DNA of 64,000 nt from Streptomyces rubrogriseus (GCF_027947575.1 NZ_CP116256.1:1054001-1118000); one strand, 5' to 3'; positions 26,922 through 37,306 are shown, numbered from the stretch's first letter. A program made the numbers and translations. The notes: generated from the letters alone by a model not told the origin.

Positions 26922-27626
26922 ATGGCAAGTGTGCTCGTGGTCGAGGACGACCAGTTCGTACGCTCGGCGCTCATCCGGCAGCTGACCGACGCCTCGCACA
27001 CCGTGCGCAGCGTGGGCACGGCACTGGAGGCGCTGCGCGAGGTCGCCCATTTCCGGTTCGACGTGGTGATCCTGGACCTCGGACTGCCCGACCTGGACGG
27101 CTCCGAGGCGCTGAAGATGCTGCGCGGCATCACCGACGTCCCGGTGATCGTCGCCACCGCCCGGGACGACGAGGCGGAGGTCGTACGGCTGTTGAACGCG
27201 GGCGCGGACGACTACCTCACCAAGCCGTTCTCCGTCGAGCACCTGTCAGCCAGGATGGCGGCCGTGCTGCGCCGCGCGCGCGGCGGCCCCGCGGAGGCGG
27301 CGCCGCCGACCGTCCTGCGGGTCGGCGGCCTCACCGTCGACCCGCTGCGCCGCCAGGCCGAACTGGACGGCGCGGTCCTGGACCTGACCCGCCGCGAGTT
27401 CGACCTGCTGGCCTTCCTGGCCGGCCGCCCCGGGGTCGTCGTGCCCCGCAAGGAACTGCTCGCCGAGGTCTGGCAGCAGTCCTACGGCGACGACCAGACC
27501 ATCGACGTCCACCTGTCCTGGCTGCGGCGCAAACTGGGCGAGACCGCGGCTCGGCCGCGCTATCTGCACACCCTGCGCGGCGTCGGCGTGAAGCTGGAAC
27601 CACCGCGACTGGAGCCACCACGATGA
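26922..27626 (+). CDS. OmpR/PhoB-family response regulator
   Basis: 234 aa. The receiver domain has acidic residues VEDD (7-10), phosphorylation site Asp52 in VILDLGLP and Lys in LTKPFS. The C-terminal winged helix (~125-230) contains LTRREFDLLAFLAGRPG and QTIDVHLSWLRRKLGE. Its stop overlaps the start of the sensor kinase gene (ATGA), so the two are coupled. Confidence 0.95.
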   Translation: MASVLVVEDDQFVRSALIRQLTDASHTVRSVGTALEALREVAHFRFDVVILDLGLPDLDGSEALKMLRGITDVPVIVATARDDEAEVVRLLNAGADDYLTKPFSVEHLSARMAAVLRRARGGPAEAAPPTVLRVGGLTVDPLRRQAELDGAVLDLTRREFDLLAFLAGRPGVVVPRKELLAEVWQQSYGDDQTIDVHLSWLRRKLGETAARPRYLHTLRGVGVKLEPPRLEPPR

Positions 27627-29041
27627 GATGGGCCCTGGTCAAGGTCTCGCTGGCGGTCACCGCGATGGTCGTGGTCGCCTTCGCCGTGCCGCTCGGACTC
27701 GTCATCCGGGAGATGGCCCGCGACCGCGCCTTCTCCAACGCCGAACGGGAGGCCGCCGCCGTCGCCCCGGCGCTGTCCATCACCACCGACCGCGAGCAGC
27801 TGGAACGCGTCGTCGCCTCCGCCGGTTCGGACGCCGGGATGGCCGTGCACATACCGGCGCCCGGGGACCGGAGCGGCGGCGCCACCGACATCGGACGGCA
27901 GCGGGCGACCGACGAGGACATCGCCGCCGTACGGCGGATGGGGCGGGCCTCCACCACCGAGGTGGGCGGCGGCTCCACCCTGCTCCAGCCGGTCGCGCTC
28001 AGCTCCGGCGAGATCGCCGTCGTCGAGGTGTACGTGCCCGAGTCCGAGGTGACCAACGGCGTCGGCACGGCCTGGGCGGTGCTCGCCGCGGTCGGCGCCG
28101 CCCTGATCGTCGGCTCGGTCGCGGTCGCCGACCGGCTGGGCGTCCGGATGGTGCAGCCGGCCCGGCGCCTGGTCGAGGGCGCGCACGAGCTGGGGGAGGG
28201 CAGGCTCGGCGCGCGGGTGCCCGTGGAGGGACCGGACGAACTGCGGCGCGCCGCGGTCGCGTTCAACTCCATGGCCGACCAGGTCGTCCAGCTCCTCGCC
28301 AACGAACGGGAGCTGGCCGCCGACCTGTCCCACCGCCTGCGCACCCCGCTGACCGTGCTGCGCCTCAACGCGGCCTCGCTCGGCGACGGACCCGCCGCCG
28401 AGCAGACCCGGGCCGCCGTCGAACAGCTGGAGCGCGAGGTCGACACGATCATCCGCACCGCCCGGGACGCCAAGCCGCAGACGGCCGTCGCCGGGCCCGG
28501 CGCCGGGTGCGACGCGGCCGAGGTGGTCCGCGAGCGGATGGGGTTCTGGTCGGCACTGGCCGAGGACGAGGGCCGCAAGTGGCGGGTGGCCGGGGCCGAC
28601 CGGCCGGTGCGCATACCCGTGGCCCGTACCGACCTGGCCGCCTCCCTCGACGCGCTGCTCGGCAACGTCTTCCGGCACACCGCCGAGGGCACCGCCTTCG
28701 CCGTCGACCTGCACAACGGCGAGGACGCGGTGATCGTGCTCGTCTCCGACGCCGGCACCGGCATCGCGGACCCGGAGGCGGCGATGGCCCGCGGCCGGGG
28801 TTCGGGCGCCGACGGGTCGACCGGGCTCGGCCTGGACATCGTGCGCCGGATGGCGGAGTCGACCGGCGGTGACGTCCGCATCGGCGCCTCCGTGCTGGGC
28901 GGTACCGAGGTGCGGATCTGGATCCAGCTGGACGGGCGGACGGCTCCGGCCCGGCGCGGGCACCGGGGTGCCGTACGCCGACGCAGGCAGAGCCGTGCAC
29001 CGGCTCCGGCACCGGCGGCCCCGGCCGGCCGCGACCATTAA
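27623..29041 (+). CDS. Sensor histidine kinase
   Basis: 472 aa membrane kinase. TM1 covers ~8-28, an extracellular sensor of ~120 residues follows, and TM2 covers ~150-172. Then come a HAMP linker, the dimerisation box with His237 in LSHRLRTPL, and the ATPase domain with N box LLGNVFRHT and G box STGLGLDIV. A basic, Ala/Pro-rich tail ends the protein. It pairs with the response regulator just upstream; the signal is unknown. The next gene encodes a secreted chitinase, a possible target. Confidence 0.95.
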   Translation: MRWALVKVSLAVTAMVVVAFAVPLGLVIREMARDRAFSNAEREAAAVAPALSITTDREQLERVVASAGSDAGMAVHIPAPGDRSGGATDIGRQRATDEDIAAVRRMGRASTTEVGGGSTLLQPVALSSGEIAVVEVYVPESEVTNGVGTAWAVLAAVGAALIVGSVAVADRLGVRMVQPARRLVEGAHELGEGRLGARVPVEGPDELRRAAVAFNSMADQVVQLLANERELAADLSHRLRTPLTVLRLNAASLGDGPAAEQTRAAVEQLEREVDTIIRTARDAKPQTAVAGPGAGCDAAEVVRERMGFWSALAEDEGRKWRVAGADRPVRIPVARTDLAASLDALLGNVFRHTAEGTAFAVDLHNGEDAVIVLVSDAGTGIADPEAAMARGRGSGADGSTGLGLDIVRRMAESTGGDVRIGASVLGGTEVRIWIQLDGRTAPARRGHRGAVRRRRQSRAPAPAPAAPAGRDH

Positions 29042-29201
29042 TCGGTCCCGATCCCTTCCTTAAGCCCACCCTAAGATCGCCAACCCCCGCCCGGATCAGG
29101 CTCTTTGCCCGATTCCGGATCGCTAGCGTGCTGCCGCACCCCCACCCCGCCCCCGCCGGCCCTCCGCCGGGGGCACCGTGAACATCGAAGGCAGGCACGT
29201 C

Positions 29202-30671
29202 ATGCGCACGCACCGACGCAAGGTCAGTGGCAGGAACAAGGCGATCGGCGCCCTCGTCGCGGCGGCCGTGGCCGGTGGCGGGGCGCTGCTGTTCACCAGC
29301 ACCGCCCAGGCGGCCTCGGTCGGTGCCGCGTACACCAAGACCAGCGAGTGGTCGACGGGCTACACCGCGCAGTACGTCGTCACCAACAACAGCGGGCAGC
29401 CGAAGGCCGACTGGACCCTGGAGTTCGACCTGCCCTCCGGTGCGAAGCTCGGCTCGCTGTGGAACGCCGAGTCGAAGACGGCCGGGCAGCACGTCACCGT
29501 GACGCCGCCCAAGTGGGACACGGACGGGCTGAGGGCCGGCGAGTCGGTCACGGTCGGCTTCGTCGTCAACGGCACCGCCGACCCGACCGGTTGCCTCGTC
29601 GACGACGCCGCGTGCTCGACGGACGACGGCGCCACCCCCGAGCCCGGCGGCCGCCCCACCGATCCCCCGGCCCCGACGCCCACCCCGACCCCCACGGCAA
29701 CCGGCGGCACGGAGCCGACGCCGACCGGCACTCCCACCACTCCGGCGCCCACCGGCACCCCGGGCGACGGAACCGCAGCGGGCGCCGGATTCGCGCCGTA
29801 CGTCGACACCTCCCTCTACCCGGCCTTCGACCTGCTCGCGCACTCCGCGGCGACCGGCGTCAAGGAGTACAACCTCGCCTTCGTGACCGACGGCGGCGGC
29901 TGCACCCCCAAGTGGGGCGGCGTCACCGACCTCGGCGGCGACGCGGTGGCGAACCAGATAGGCGACCTGCGCGCGAAGGGCGGCGACGTCCGGGTCTCCT
30001 TCGGCGGCGCCTCCGGCTCCGAACTGGGCACCACCTGCACGTCGGCCGACGCGCTGGCGGCGGCGTACGGCAAGGTCGTCGACGCCTACCGGCTCACCAA
30101 GGTCGACTTCGACGTCGAGGGCGGGGCGCTGCCCGACACGGCCGCCAACACCCGCCGCGCCCAGGCGATCGCCGCGCTCCAGAAGCAGCACCCCGGCCTG
30201 GACGTCTCCTTCACCCTCCCGGTGATGCCCGAGGGCCTCACCCAGGTGGGCGTCGACCTGCTCGCCGACGCGAAGAAGAACGGCGTGGACATCGACGCCG
30301 TCAACATCATGGCGATGGACTACGGCCCCGCGTACAGCGGCGACATGGGCACCTACGCCGAGCAGGCCGCCACCGCCACCCAGGCGCAGATCAAGGGCGT
30401 CCTCGGCCTGTCCGACGCGGACGCCTGGAAGACGGTCGCCGTCACGCCGATGATCGGCGTCAACGACGTCGCCTCCGAGGTCTTCAAGGTCGACGACGCC
30501 ACCCAGCTCGTCGAGTTCGCGAAGTCCAAGGGCCTGGGCGCCCTGTCCATGTGGTCCGCCACCCGCGACAAGGCCTGCCCGGGCGGTCCGAAGCCGTCGG
30601 CCGACGCCACCTGCAGCTCCGTGGACCAGGAGCCGAACGCCTTCGCCAAGGCCCTCGCCGCCTACAAGTAG
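29202..30671 (+). CDS. Secreted chitinase-like GH18 enzyme with CBM2
   Basis: 489 aa. A signal peptide (1-37, ending TAQA) precedes a CBM2-type cellulose/chitin-binding module (~38-150, with ends at two cysteines), a Pro/Thr linker (~155-200) and a GH18 barrel. The barrel holds KVDFDVEGG near residue 300 (DxDxE catalytic motif, Glu as acid) and the substrate motif MAMDYGP. It should hydrolyse chitin or related glycans. ATG at 29202 has AAGGCAGG upstream; GTG at 29178 is an alternative. Two hairpins follow the gene. Confidence 0.92.
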   Translation: MRTHRRKVSGRNKAIGALVAAAVAGGGALLFTSTAQAASVGAAYTKTSEWSTGYTAQYVVTNNSGQPKADWTLEFDLPSGAKLGSLWNAESKTAGQHVTVTPPKWDTDGLRAGESVTVGFVVNGTADPTGCLVDDAACSTDDGATPEPGGRPTDPPAPTPTPTPTATGGTEPTPTGTPTTPAPTGTPGDGTAAGAGFAPYVDTSLYPAFDLLAHSAATGVKEYNLAFVTDGGGCTPKWGGVTDLGGDAVANQIGDLRAKGGDVRVSFGGASGSELGTTCTSADALAAAYGKVVDAYRLTKVDFDVEGGALPDTAANTRRAQAIAALQKQHPGLDVSFTLPVMPEGLTQVGVDLLADAKKNGVDIDAVNIMAMDYGPAYSGDMGTYAEQAATATQAQIKGVLGLSDADAWKTVAVTPMIGVNDVASEVFKVDDATQLVEFAKSKGLGALSMWSATRDKACPGGPKPSADATCSSVDQEPNAFAKALAAYK

Positions 30672-30688
30672 GGCAGGGCTCCCTCACC

Positions 30689-30754
30689 GTAGGGCCGGGC
30701 CCCACACCGGCCCTACGCGCGGGGCGCGGCATCCCCCGTGGGATGCCGCGCCCC
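30689..30754. terminator. Two hairpins between convergent chitinase and bglC genes
   Basis: GTAGGGCCGG / CCGGCCCTAC (30689-30698 and 30707-30716) forms one stem. The 15-bp perfect stem 30721-30735 / 30740-30754 with loop CCGT forms the second. They probably stop transcription from both sides. Confidence 0.85.
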
Positions 30755-30785
30755 GCCACCGCCTGGGTGCCGACTCCCCGAGGGG

Positions 30786-32225
30786 CTACTCGACGGCGTC
30801 CACCGGCGGCAGCGTCCCCGTGCGGGCCGCCCGCCCGAACCACAGGGCGCTCGACTTCGGGGTGCGCTGCTGGGAGGCGTAGTCGACGTACACGGCGCCG
30901 AAGCGCTTCTCGTAGCCGTACGCCCACTCGAAGTTGTCCAGCAGGGACCACAGGTAGTAGCCGCGGACGTCCGCACCGTCGGCGATGGCCTGCCGCACCG
31001 CGGTGAGGTGGCCGTTCAGGTAGGCGACCCGGTCGGGGTCGTGCACCGTGCCGTCCGCGCCGGGCTTGTCGTCGTAGGCGGCGCCGTTCTCGCTGATGTA
31101 CAGCGGCATGCCGGGGGCCTCGCGGTCGTACCGCATGATCAGCTCGTGCAGGCCGGTCGGGTCGACGCTCCAGCCCATCTCGGTGCGCTCGCCGGGCGGC
31201 TGGTGGAAGGCCACGTCGTCCGCGGCGGGCCAGGGCGAGTGGTCGCTCGCGCCGTGGCCGTCGGCGCGGGGGGCACGCGAGTCGGCGTCGGCCGCCGACA
31301 CCACCGTCGGCGTGTAGTAGTTGAGGCAGATCGCGTCGATCGGCTGGCGGATCTGGCCCAGGTCGCCGTCCTGGACGAACGACCAGTCGGTGAGCGGCGC
31401 CGTCGCCTCCAGCAGGGTCTGCGGGTAGGCGCCGTGCAGGATCGGACCGTGGAAGATCCCGCCGGACAGGTCGTCGATCTTCCGCGCCGCCGCCAGGTCC
31501 GCCGGGCTCTGCGACAGCGGCCGCACGACGGACGTGTTGAGGCTGATCGCCACCGAGTTGCGGGCCGGCATCACCGAACGCAGCGCGACCGTGCCGAGGC
31601 CGTGCGCCAGGTTCAGGTGGTGCGCGGCGCGCAGCGCGGCCGCCGGGTCGGTGCGGCCGGGGGCGTGCACACCGGAGGCGTAGCCCAGGAAGGCGGCGCA
31701 CCACGGCTCGTTGAGCGTGATCCACTGCTCCACCCGGTCGCCGAGCGCCTCGCCCACGATCTGCGCGTACTCGGCGAACCGGTACGCCGTGTCCCGCTCG
31801 GGCCAGCCGCCCGCGTCCTCCAGCTCCTGCGGCAGGTCCCAGTGGTAGAGGGTGACGGCCGGCTTGATCCCGGCGGCCAGCAGCTCGTCCACCAGGCGGC
31901 GGTAGAAGTCCAGGCCGCGCTGGACGGCGGGGCCGCGGCCGGTCGGCTGCACCCGGGGCCAGGAGATGGAGAAGCGGTAGGCACCGAGGCCCAGGTCCTT
32001 CATCAGCGCCACGTCGTCGCGGTAGCGGTGGTAGTGGTCGACGGCGACGTCACCGGTGTCCCCGCCGGCCGTCTTCCCGGGGGTGTGGCTGAAGGTGTCC
32101 CAGATCGACGGGGTGCGGCCGTCCTCCCGTACCGCGCCCTCGATCTGGTACGCCGAGGTGGCGGCGCCCCACAGGAAGGCGGGGGGGAAGGTCACCGGGG
32201 TCACCGGCGTTGCGGACTCAAGCAT
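30786..32225 (-). CDS. bglC: Beta-glucosidase, GH1 (BglC)
   Basis: 479 aa cytoplasmic enzyme that splits cellobiose and related beta-glucosides to glucose. GH1 hallmarks: N-terminal [15 protein letters not shown], acid/base Glu173 in TLNEPW, and nucleophile Glu near 379 in YISENG. It is the last gene of the ceb cluster and is preceded by its own CebR box, which overlaps the start codon. Confidence 0.96.
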   Translation of the reverse strand: MLESATPVTPVTFPPAFLWGAATSAYQIEGAVREDGRTPSIWDTFSHTPGKTAGGDTGDVAVDHYHRYRDDVALMKDLGLGAYRFSISWPRVQPTGRGPAVQRGLDFYRRLVDELLAAGIKPAVTLYHWDLPQELEDAGGWPERDTAYRFAEYAQIVGEALGDRVEQWITLNEPWCAAFLGYASGVHAPGRTDPAAALRAAHHLNLAHGLGTVALRSVMPARNSVAISLNTSVVRPLSQSPADLAAARKIDDLSGGIFHGPILHGAYPQTLLEATAPLTDWSFVQDGDLGQIRQPIDAICLNYYTPTVVSAADADSRAPRADGHGASDHSPWPAADDVAFHQPPGERTEMGWSVDPTGLHELIMRYDREAPGMPLYISENGAAYDDKPGADGTVHDPDRVAYLNGHLTAVRQAIADGADVRGYYLWSLLDNFEWAYGYEKRFGAVYVDYASQQRTPKSSALWFGRAARTGTLPPVDAVE

Positions 32226-32238
32226 GGAAGCGCTCCCA
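32225..32238. promoter_or_regulatory. CebR box at the bglC start
   Basis: TGGAAGCGCTCCCA differs by one base from the palindrome TGGGAGCGCTCCCA found before cebE. Its first base is part of the bglC start codon, so bound CebR would block transcription or initiation directly. Confidence 0.85.
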
Positions 32239-32368
32239 TAGCAGGTCGTGGCGGGTCCGGGCGGGTCCCGGGGGGACCGGCCGGAGGACCGACGCGCTGG
32301 ACCGACGAGTAAGAAGGACGAGGGGGGAAGGGGGGCCGGGGCGGTGGCCCGGCCCCGGGGGTGAGGGG

Positions 32369-33280
32369 TCAGCCCTTGACGGCGCCCTGCATGATGCCGC
32401 CCACGATCTGCTTGCCGAAGATCGCGAACACCAGCAGCAGCGGCAGCGTGCCCAGCAGCGCACCGGCCATGATCAGGGACTGGTCCGGGGTGTAGCCGCG
32501 GCCCAGCCCGGCGAGCGCGACCTGCACGGTCGGACTGCCGTTCTGCGTCAGCACCAGGAACGGCCACAGGAAGTCGTTCCAGGACTGCACGAACATCAGC
32601 ATGCCGAGCACGGCCATCGCGGGCCGCGCCGCCGGGAACACCACGTGCCACATGACACGCCAGCTGCTGGCGCCGTCCACGCGCGCCGCCTCGATGATCT
32701 CGTCCGGCAACGCCTGGAGCAGGTACTGCCGCATGAAGAACACGCCGAACGCGTTCACCAGGGACGGCAGGATCACCGCCTGCAACTGGTCGGACCAGTC
32801 CAGCTTCGCGACCATCATGTACAGCGGGATGATGCTGAGCTGCGGCGGCACCATCATCGTGCCGATGACGATCAGCATCAGCGCGTTGCGCCCGCGGAAG
32901 CGCAGCTTGGCGAAGGCGAACCCGGCGACCGTCGACAGGAAGACGATGGTGCACGCCGAGATCCCGGCCACGATGGTGGTGTTGAGGAACGCCTCGCCGA
33001 GGTTGGCGTCGTTCCAGGCGATCTCGAGCTTGTCGAACAGGTTGCCGCCGAACCAGAGGGGCGGCGGCGTCTGGGCGAGCCGCTGGTTGTCGCGCGAGGC
33101 GGCGATCGCCGTCCACACCAGCGGGAACAGCGAGCCGATGGTGAACAGGGCGAGGATGATGTAGGCGACCGGCCCGGCGTGCAGCGTGCCGCCGGCCCGG
33201 GATGCCTTGGAGCGTCGTCGGCCCCGCCGGGACGGCTCGGGTGCCGCGTCGGCCGGGGGTTTCGTCATGGTCGTCGTCAC
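32369..33280 (-). CDS. cebG: Cellobiose/cellotriose ABC transporter permease CebG
   Basis: 303 aa, six membrane segments. The MalG-type cytoplasmic loop [20 protein letters not shown] contacts the ATPase. No ATPase gene lies in the cluster; in Streptomyces the shared ATPase MsiK energises such importers. GTG start with AAGGAG upstream, 12 bp after cebF. Confidence 0.95.
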   Translation of the reverse strand: MTTTMTKPPADAAPEPSRRGRRRSKASRAGGTLHAGPVAYIILALFTIGSLFPLVWTAIAASRDNQRLAQTPPPLWFGGNLFDKLEIAWNDANLGEAFLNTTIVAGISACTIVFLSTVAGFAFAKLRFRGRNALMLIVIGTMMVPPQLSIIPLYMMVAKLDWSDQLQAVILPSLVNAFGVFFMRQYLLQALPDEIIEAARVDGASSWRVMWHVVFPAARPAMAVLGMLMFVQSWNDFLWPFLVLTQNGSPTVQVALAGLGRGYTPDQSLIMAGALLGTLPLLLVFAIFGKQIVGGIMQGAVKG

Positions 33281-33292
33281 GGCCGGTTCTCC

Positions 33293-34306
33293 TTAACTAC
33301 TGGCGCGCAGCCGGCGCGAGATGACGGCGTTGAGGATCCCGATCACGATCAGGATCAGGAACATCGCCCAGGCGATCGCGGAGGCGCGGCCCAGGTGCTG
33401 GTTGACCCAGCCCTGCTCGTACAGGTACAGGCCGAGCGTCTGGAACTGGTGCTGGGAGCCGCCCGAGGCGCCCTTGTTGGCGTCGAAGAGCAGCGGTTCG
33501 CCGAAGACCTGCGAGGCGCCGATGGTCGACACGACGACCGTGAACAGGATCGTGGGACGCAGCGAGGGCAGCGTGACGTGGATGAACTGCCGCCAGCGGC
33601 TGGCGCCGTCCAGCGCCGCCGACTCGTACAGGTCCTGCGGGATCGCCTGCATCGCGGCCAGGTAGATCAGCGCGTTGTATCCGGTCCAGCGCCAGATGAC
33701 GATGGTGGACACGGCGAACTTGGACGACCACGAGCCGTTCTGCCAGTCGATCTTGTCCAGGCCCACCAGGTCGAGGACCCAGTTGATCATGCCGTAGTCC
33801 CGGCCGAAGAGCAGCACGAAGACCAGCGAGGCCGCGGCGATCGACGTCGCGTACGGCGCCAGCATCACGACCCGGTAGAAGGTCGAGGCGCGCAGCTTGT
33901 AGTTGAGGATGTGCGCGAGGCCCATCGCCATCAGCAGCTGCGGCACCGTCGAGATGACGCCGATCCACAGCGTGTTCTTCGCGGCGTTCCAGAAGAACTC
34001 GTCGTCGAAGATCCGGGTGTAGTTGTCCAGACCCGTCCACTGCATGTCGGTGGGCGCGGTCAGCTCCACCGTGTGCAGCGAGGCCCAGCCGGTGTAGATC
34101 AGCGGGAACAGGCCGAAGGCGAGGAAGAGCAGGAAGAACGGTGAGACGAACGCGTACGGGCTCCAGCGCATGTCCCGCTGCCAGCGGCGGGAGAGCTTGG
34201 CCCGCTTCCTGCGGTCCGCCTCCGCGGACGCCCTGCCGCCGGGCGGGCGGCCCGGGGCCGCGCCCCCCTTGACGGGGGACGCGGCGGTGTCGTGCCGGGT
34301 GGTCAT
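33293..34306 (-). CDS. cebF: Cellobiose/cellotriose ABC transporter permease CebF
   Basis: 337 aa MalF-type permease with a basic N-terminal tail and six membrane segments. The coupling loop is [21 protein letters not shown]. The ATG lies 5 bp after the cebE stop, so the genes are cotranscribed. It forms the importer channel with CebG. Confidence 0.95.
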   Translation of the reverse strand: MTTRHDTAASPVKGGAAPGRPPGGRASAEADRRKRAKLSRRWQRDMRWSPYAFVSPFFLLFLAFGLFPLIYTGWASLHTVELTAPTDMQWTGLDNYTRIFDDEFFWNAAKNTLWIGVISTVPQLLMAMGLAHILNYKLRASTFYRVVMLAPYATSIAAASLVFVLLFGRDYGMINWVLDLVGLDKIDWQNGSWSSKFAVSTIVIWRWTGYNALIYLAAMQAIPQDLYESAALDGASRWRQFIHVTLPSLRPTILFTVVVSTIGASQVFGEPLLFDANKGASGGSQHQFQTLGLYLYEQGWVNQHLGRASAIAWAMFLILIVIGILNAVISRRLRASS

Positions 34307-34311
34307 TCCGG

Positions 34312-35637
34312 TCACTTCTCCAGGTTGTTGTCGATGGTCTTCACGGCGTTGTCCCACGCGTCCTCGGCCGACTTGCCCTGGGTGACGAGGATGACGCCGT
34401 TGTCGGTCAGACCCTGCTGGACGATCTGGTCCTTCGGGCCGATCACCTGGGTCGGGATCTGCTCCGCGGCCTTGGCGAACAGCTCGCCGATCGGCGCGTC
34501 ACCGGTCATGTCGTTCTTGCCGCCGGTCACCTGCGGGAGCTTGTACGCGGCGGGCGCGCTCGGGAAGCTGCCCATCTTGGAGAAGAGCTTGGCCTGCTGC
34601 TCGGGGGCGGTCAGCCAGGTGACCAGCTTCTGGGCCTCCTTCACGTGCTTGCCGCCCTTGGGCACGCCCAGGAAGGTGCCGCCCCAGTTGCCGGCCTTCG
34701 GGGCCTGGGCGACGTCCCACTTGCCGGCGGAGTCCGGCTGGGACTTGGCCTTGATGGTGCCGAGCATCCACGGCGGGCAGGCGACGGTGGCGAACAGGCT
34801 GTTGGAGATGGTCTGGTCCCAGGCCGGCTGGAACTGCGTCTGCGACTGGACCAGTCCCTTCTCGGCCGCCTCGGCGGTCAGGTCGAAGGCGTCCTTGACG
34901 GCCGGGTTGGTCTTGTAGATGACCTTGCCGGAGGCGTCGTAGAACTTCTCGTCCTCACTGCTGAGGACGGCGTTGATCAGACCGCCGGGGGAGTCCATGA
35001 AGTAGGTGTCCTTGCCGGCACCCTTCTTGTACTTCTCGCCGGCCTCGATGAACTTGTTCCAGTCACCGGCCCACAGCTTGGAGACCTCTTCGCGGTCGGT
35101 CGGCAGGCCGGCCTTCTCGAACAGGTCCTTGCGGTAGCAGATGGCCATCGGGCCGATGTCGGTGCCGAGGCCGATCGTGGCGCCGTCCTTGGTGGTGGCC
35201 TGCTGCCACTTCCAGTCGAGCCAGTTGCTCTTCTGGACGCCCGCGGCCTTGGACATGTCCTCGAACTTGTCCGCCTGGGTGGCGACGACCTCGGCGATGT
35301 TGCCGACCTCTATCGCCTGCACGTCCTGGAGGCCGCTGTTGGTGGTGAGGTGGTTCACCAGGGCGGGGTAGTAGTTCTCGTTCCGCTCGGTGACGTTCTC
35401 CTCGATGTTGATGTCCGGGTTGAGCTTCTCGTACTCGTCGTAGAGACCGGCTTCCTTGAAGCCCATCGTCCCGAACAGACCGAGGGTGATGGTGGTCTTG
35501 CCGCTGCTGTCGCCCGACGACGAGCTGTCCTCGTCGTTCCCGTCGTCGGCACAGCCGGCCAGCAGCCCGGCGCCCAGCGACGCGATGGCCGCCATGACCA
35601 CCACTCTGCGGGCCGATCCTCTGCGTGCTGCTCGCAT
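34312..35637 (-). CDS. cebE: Cello-oligosaccharide-binding lipoprotein CebE
   Basis: 441 aa. A lipoprotein signal with lipobox LLAGC makes Cys29 the lipidated residue; a Ser/Asp-rich linker and a type-1 solute-binding domain follow. It captures cellobiose and cellotriose outside the cell and delivers them to CebFG. Highly expressed homologues trigger cellulose-related and virulence responses in other streptomycetes. A CebR box lies 131 bp upstream. Confidence 0.95.
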   Translation of the reverse strand: MRAARRGSARRVVVMAAIASLGAGLLAGCADDGNDEDSSSSGDSSGKTTITLGLFGTMGFKEAGLYDEYEKLNPDINIEENVTERNENYYPALVNHLTTNSGLQDVQAIEVGNIAEVVATQADKFEDMSKAAGVQKSNWLDWKWQQATTKDGATIGLGTDIGPMAICYRKDLFEKAGLPTDREEVSKLWAGDWNKFIEAGEKYKKGAGKDTYFMDSPGGLINAVLSSEDEKFYDASGKVIYKTNPAVKDAFDLTAEAAEKGLVQSQTQFQPAWDQTISNSLFATVACPPWMLGTIKAKSQPDSAGKWDVAQAPKAGNWGGTFLGVPKGGKHVKEAQKLVTWLTAPEQQAKLFSKMGSFPSAPAAYKLPQVTGGKNDMTGDAPIGELFAKAAEQIPTQVIGPKDQIVQQGLTDNGVILVTQGKSAEDAWDNAVKTIDNNLEK

Positions 35638-35767
35638 TGCGTCCTCCTGTTGCCCTGACGTGCCGACCCCCCGGCCAACTGCATGGTTGGACCCGCTGCT
35701 TCATGTGGTGCGTTCGTCGCTGCGGCTCGGGCGTGGAACGTGCGGGATGTGTATGTGCCAGGTAGTG

Positions 35768-35781
35768 TGGGAGCGCTCCCA
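35768..35781. promoter_or_regulatory. CebR box upstream of cebE
   Basis: TGGGAGCGCTCCCA, a perfect 14-bp palindrome, matches the established CebR operator. Cellobiose or cellotriose releases CebR from such sites, inducing cebEFG. Confidence 0.95.
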
Positions 35782-35850
35782 CAAGTGATGTGTTGAAGAG
35801 TCGTCGGTCCGGGCGGGGGTGTCAAGGGAACGGACGCGACGAATTGCGTT

Positions 35851-35963
35851 CAGTTATCGGCCTGTTAACTGGACGTTGCGAGCGGCGCGGAGACGCCCCC
35901 CGTACGCCGGGGGAGGGGCCGGAGTCGGTCATTACACCCGACCGGCCTGTTAAATTCCAGGCC
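35851..35963. promoter_or_regulatory. Inverted repeats upstream of cebR
   Basis: CAGTTA-N9-TAACTG (35851-35871) and GGCCTG-TTAAATTC-CAGGCC (35944-35963) are inverted repeats sharing the core CGGCCTGTTAA, which occurs at 35858 and 35943. No CebR box lies near cebR itself. These may hold the cebR promoter and a site for another regulator. Confidence 0.45.
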
Positions 35964-36002
35964 AGCCGCAGAGTGCGGGGGTGACGACGGGAGGCGGAGC
36001 CG

Positions 36003-37058
36003 ATGGCAAGCCACGGAGTGCGTGGTCGGAGCGGTGGCCGGCCCACCCTCGAAGAAGTGGCGGCACGCGCGGGCGTCGGCCGCGGCACGGTCTCCCGCGT
36101 GATCAACGGCTCCCCCCGGGTCAGCGACGCGACCCGGGCGGCCGTCGAGGCGGCGGTCGCGGAGCTGGGTTACGTCCCGAACACGGCGGCCCGTGCGCTG
36201 GCGGCCAACCGTACGGACGCGATCGCCCTGGTGGTGCCGGAACCGGAGACCCGGTTCTTCGCGGAGCCCTACTTCTCGGACATGCTGAAGGGCGTCGGCT
36301 CCGAGCTGTCCGAGACCGAGATGCAGCTGCTGCTGATATTCGCGGGCAGCGACCGGGAGCGGGAGCGGCTCGCCCAGTACCTGGCGGCGCACCGGGTGGA
36401 CGGCGTCCTGCTGGTCTCGGTGCACGCCGACGACCCGCTGCCCGACCTGCTGACCCAGCTGGAGATCCCCGCGGTGATCAGCGGTCCCCGCTCGGCCGCG
36501 GAGCCGCTGGCCTCGGTGGACTCGGACAACTACGGCGGCGCCCGCTCGGCCGTCGAGCACCTGCTGTCCCGGGGGCGCGGCCGCGTCGCCCACATCACCG
36601 GTCACCTCGCCGTCTACGGCGCGCAGCGACGCGTCGACGGCTACCGCGACGCCCTGCGCGAGGCGGGCCACGAGGTGGACGAGGGACTGATCGAGCCGGG
36701 CGACTTCACCGAGGAGGGCGGGCGCCGCGCGATGGCGGAGCTGCTGCGCCGCCACCCCGACATCGACGCGGTCTTCGCCGCCTCCGACGTCACCGCGGCG
36801 GGCGCCGGCCAGGTCCTGCGCGAGGCGGGTCGGCGCATCCCGGACGACGTGGCGCTGGTCGGCTACGACGACTCGGCCATCGCCCGCCACATGGAGCCGC
36901 CGCTGACCAGCGTGCGCCAGCCCATCGAGGAGATGGGCCGCGCGATGATCGACCTGCTGCTGACCGAGATCGCCGACCGCCGCCCGGCCGCCTCGCGCGG
37001 CCTGGAACGCCACCAGGTGGTGCTGGCGACGGAACTGGTGGAGCGCAGGTCGTCGTAA
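36003..37058 (+). CDS. cebR: LacI-family repressor of cellobiose use, CebR
   Basis: 351 aa. An N-terminal HTH (TLEEVAARAGVGRGTVSRVINGSPRVSD) with the hinge helix region PNTAARALAANRT precedes a periplasmic-binding-like sugar domain (~65-345). It binds the TGGGAGCGCTCCCA boxes before cebE and bglC and is released by cello-oligosaccharides. It is divergent from cebEFG-bglC. Confidence 0.95.
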   Translation: MASHGVRGRSGGRPTLEEVAARAGVGRGTVSRVINGSPRVSDATRAAVEAAVAELGYVPNTAARALAANRTDAIALVVPEPETRFFAEPYFSDMLKGVGSELSETEMQLLLIFAGSDRERERLAQYLAAHRVDGVLLVSVHADDPLPDLLTQLEIPAVISGPRSAAEPLASVDSDNYGGARSAVEHLLSRGRGRVAHITGHLAVYGAQRRVDGYRDALREAGHEVDEGLIEPGDFTEEGGRRAMAELLRRHPDIDAVFAASDVTAAGAGQVLREAGRRIPDDVALVGYDDSAIARHMEPPLTSVRQPIEEMGRAMIDLLLTEIADRRPAASRGLERHQVVLATELVERRSS

Positions 37059-37306
37059 GCGGGTGCGCCCCCCGGCAACCGCCGGCGGGGCGCGTCCCTC
37101 GGTCACCGCCACCGCCACCGCAGACGACGCCCGGGCCGCCACCACCGACGTGCCGCCCGGCGCGGCGGGGCGGCGATCCTCGGCGTGCCGGTGGAGCGTA
37201 CGCAGCTGCTGCTGGTCGACCTCGCAGGGTCGGCACTCGTGGGCGCGGTGCTCCTGCTCGGCGCGGGCTCTGGGCGGGGGCCGACTGCCGGAAGCTCCCG
37301 GAACGC

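Noticed and set aside
37063..37306. Possible remnant gene after cebR
   Set aside because: One frame gives a short hydrophobic stretch (VDLAGSALVGAVLLLGAG), but there is no start codon with a ribosome site and no recognisable domain.
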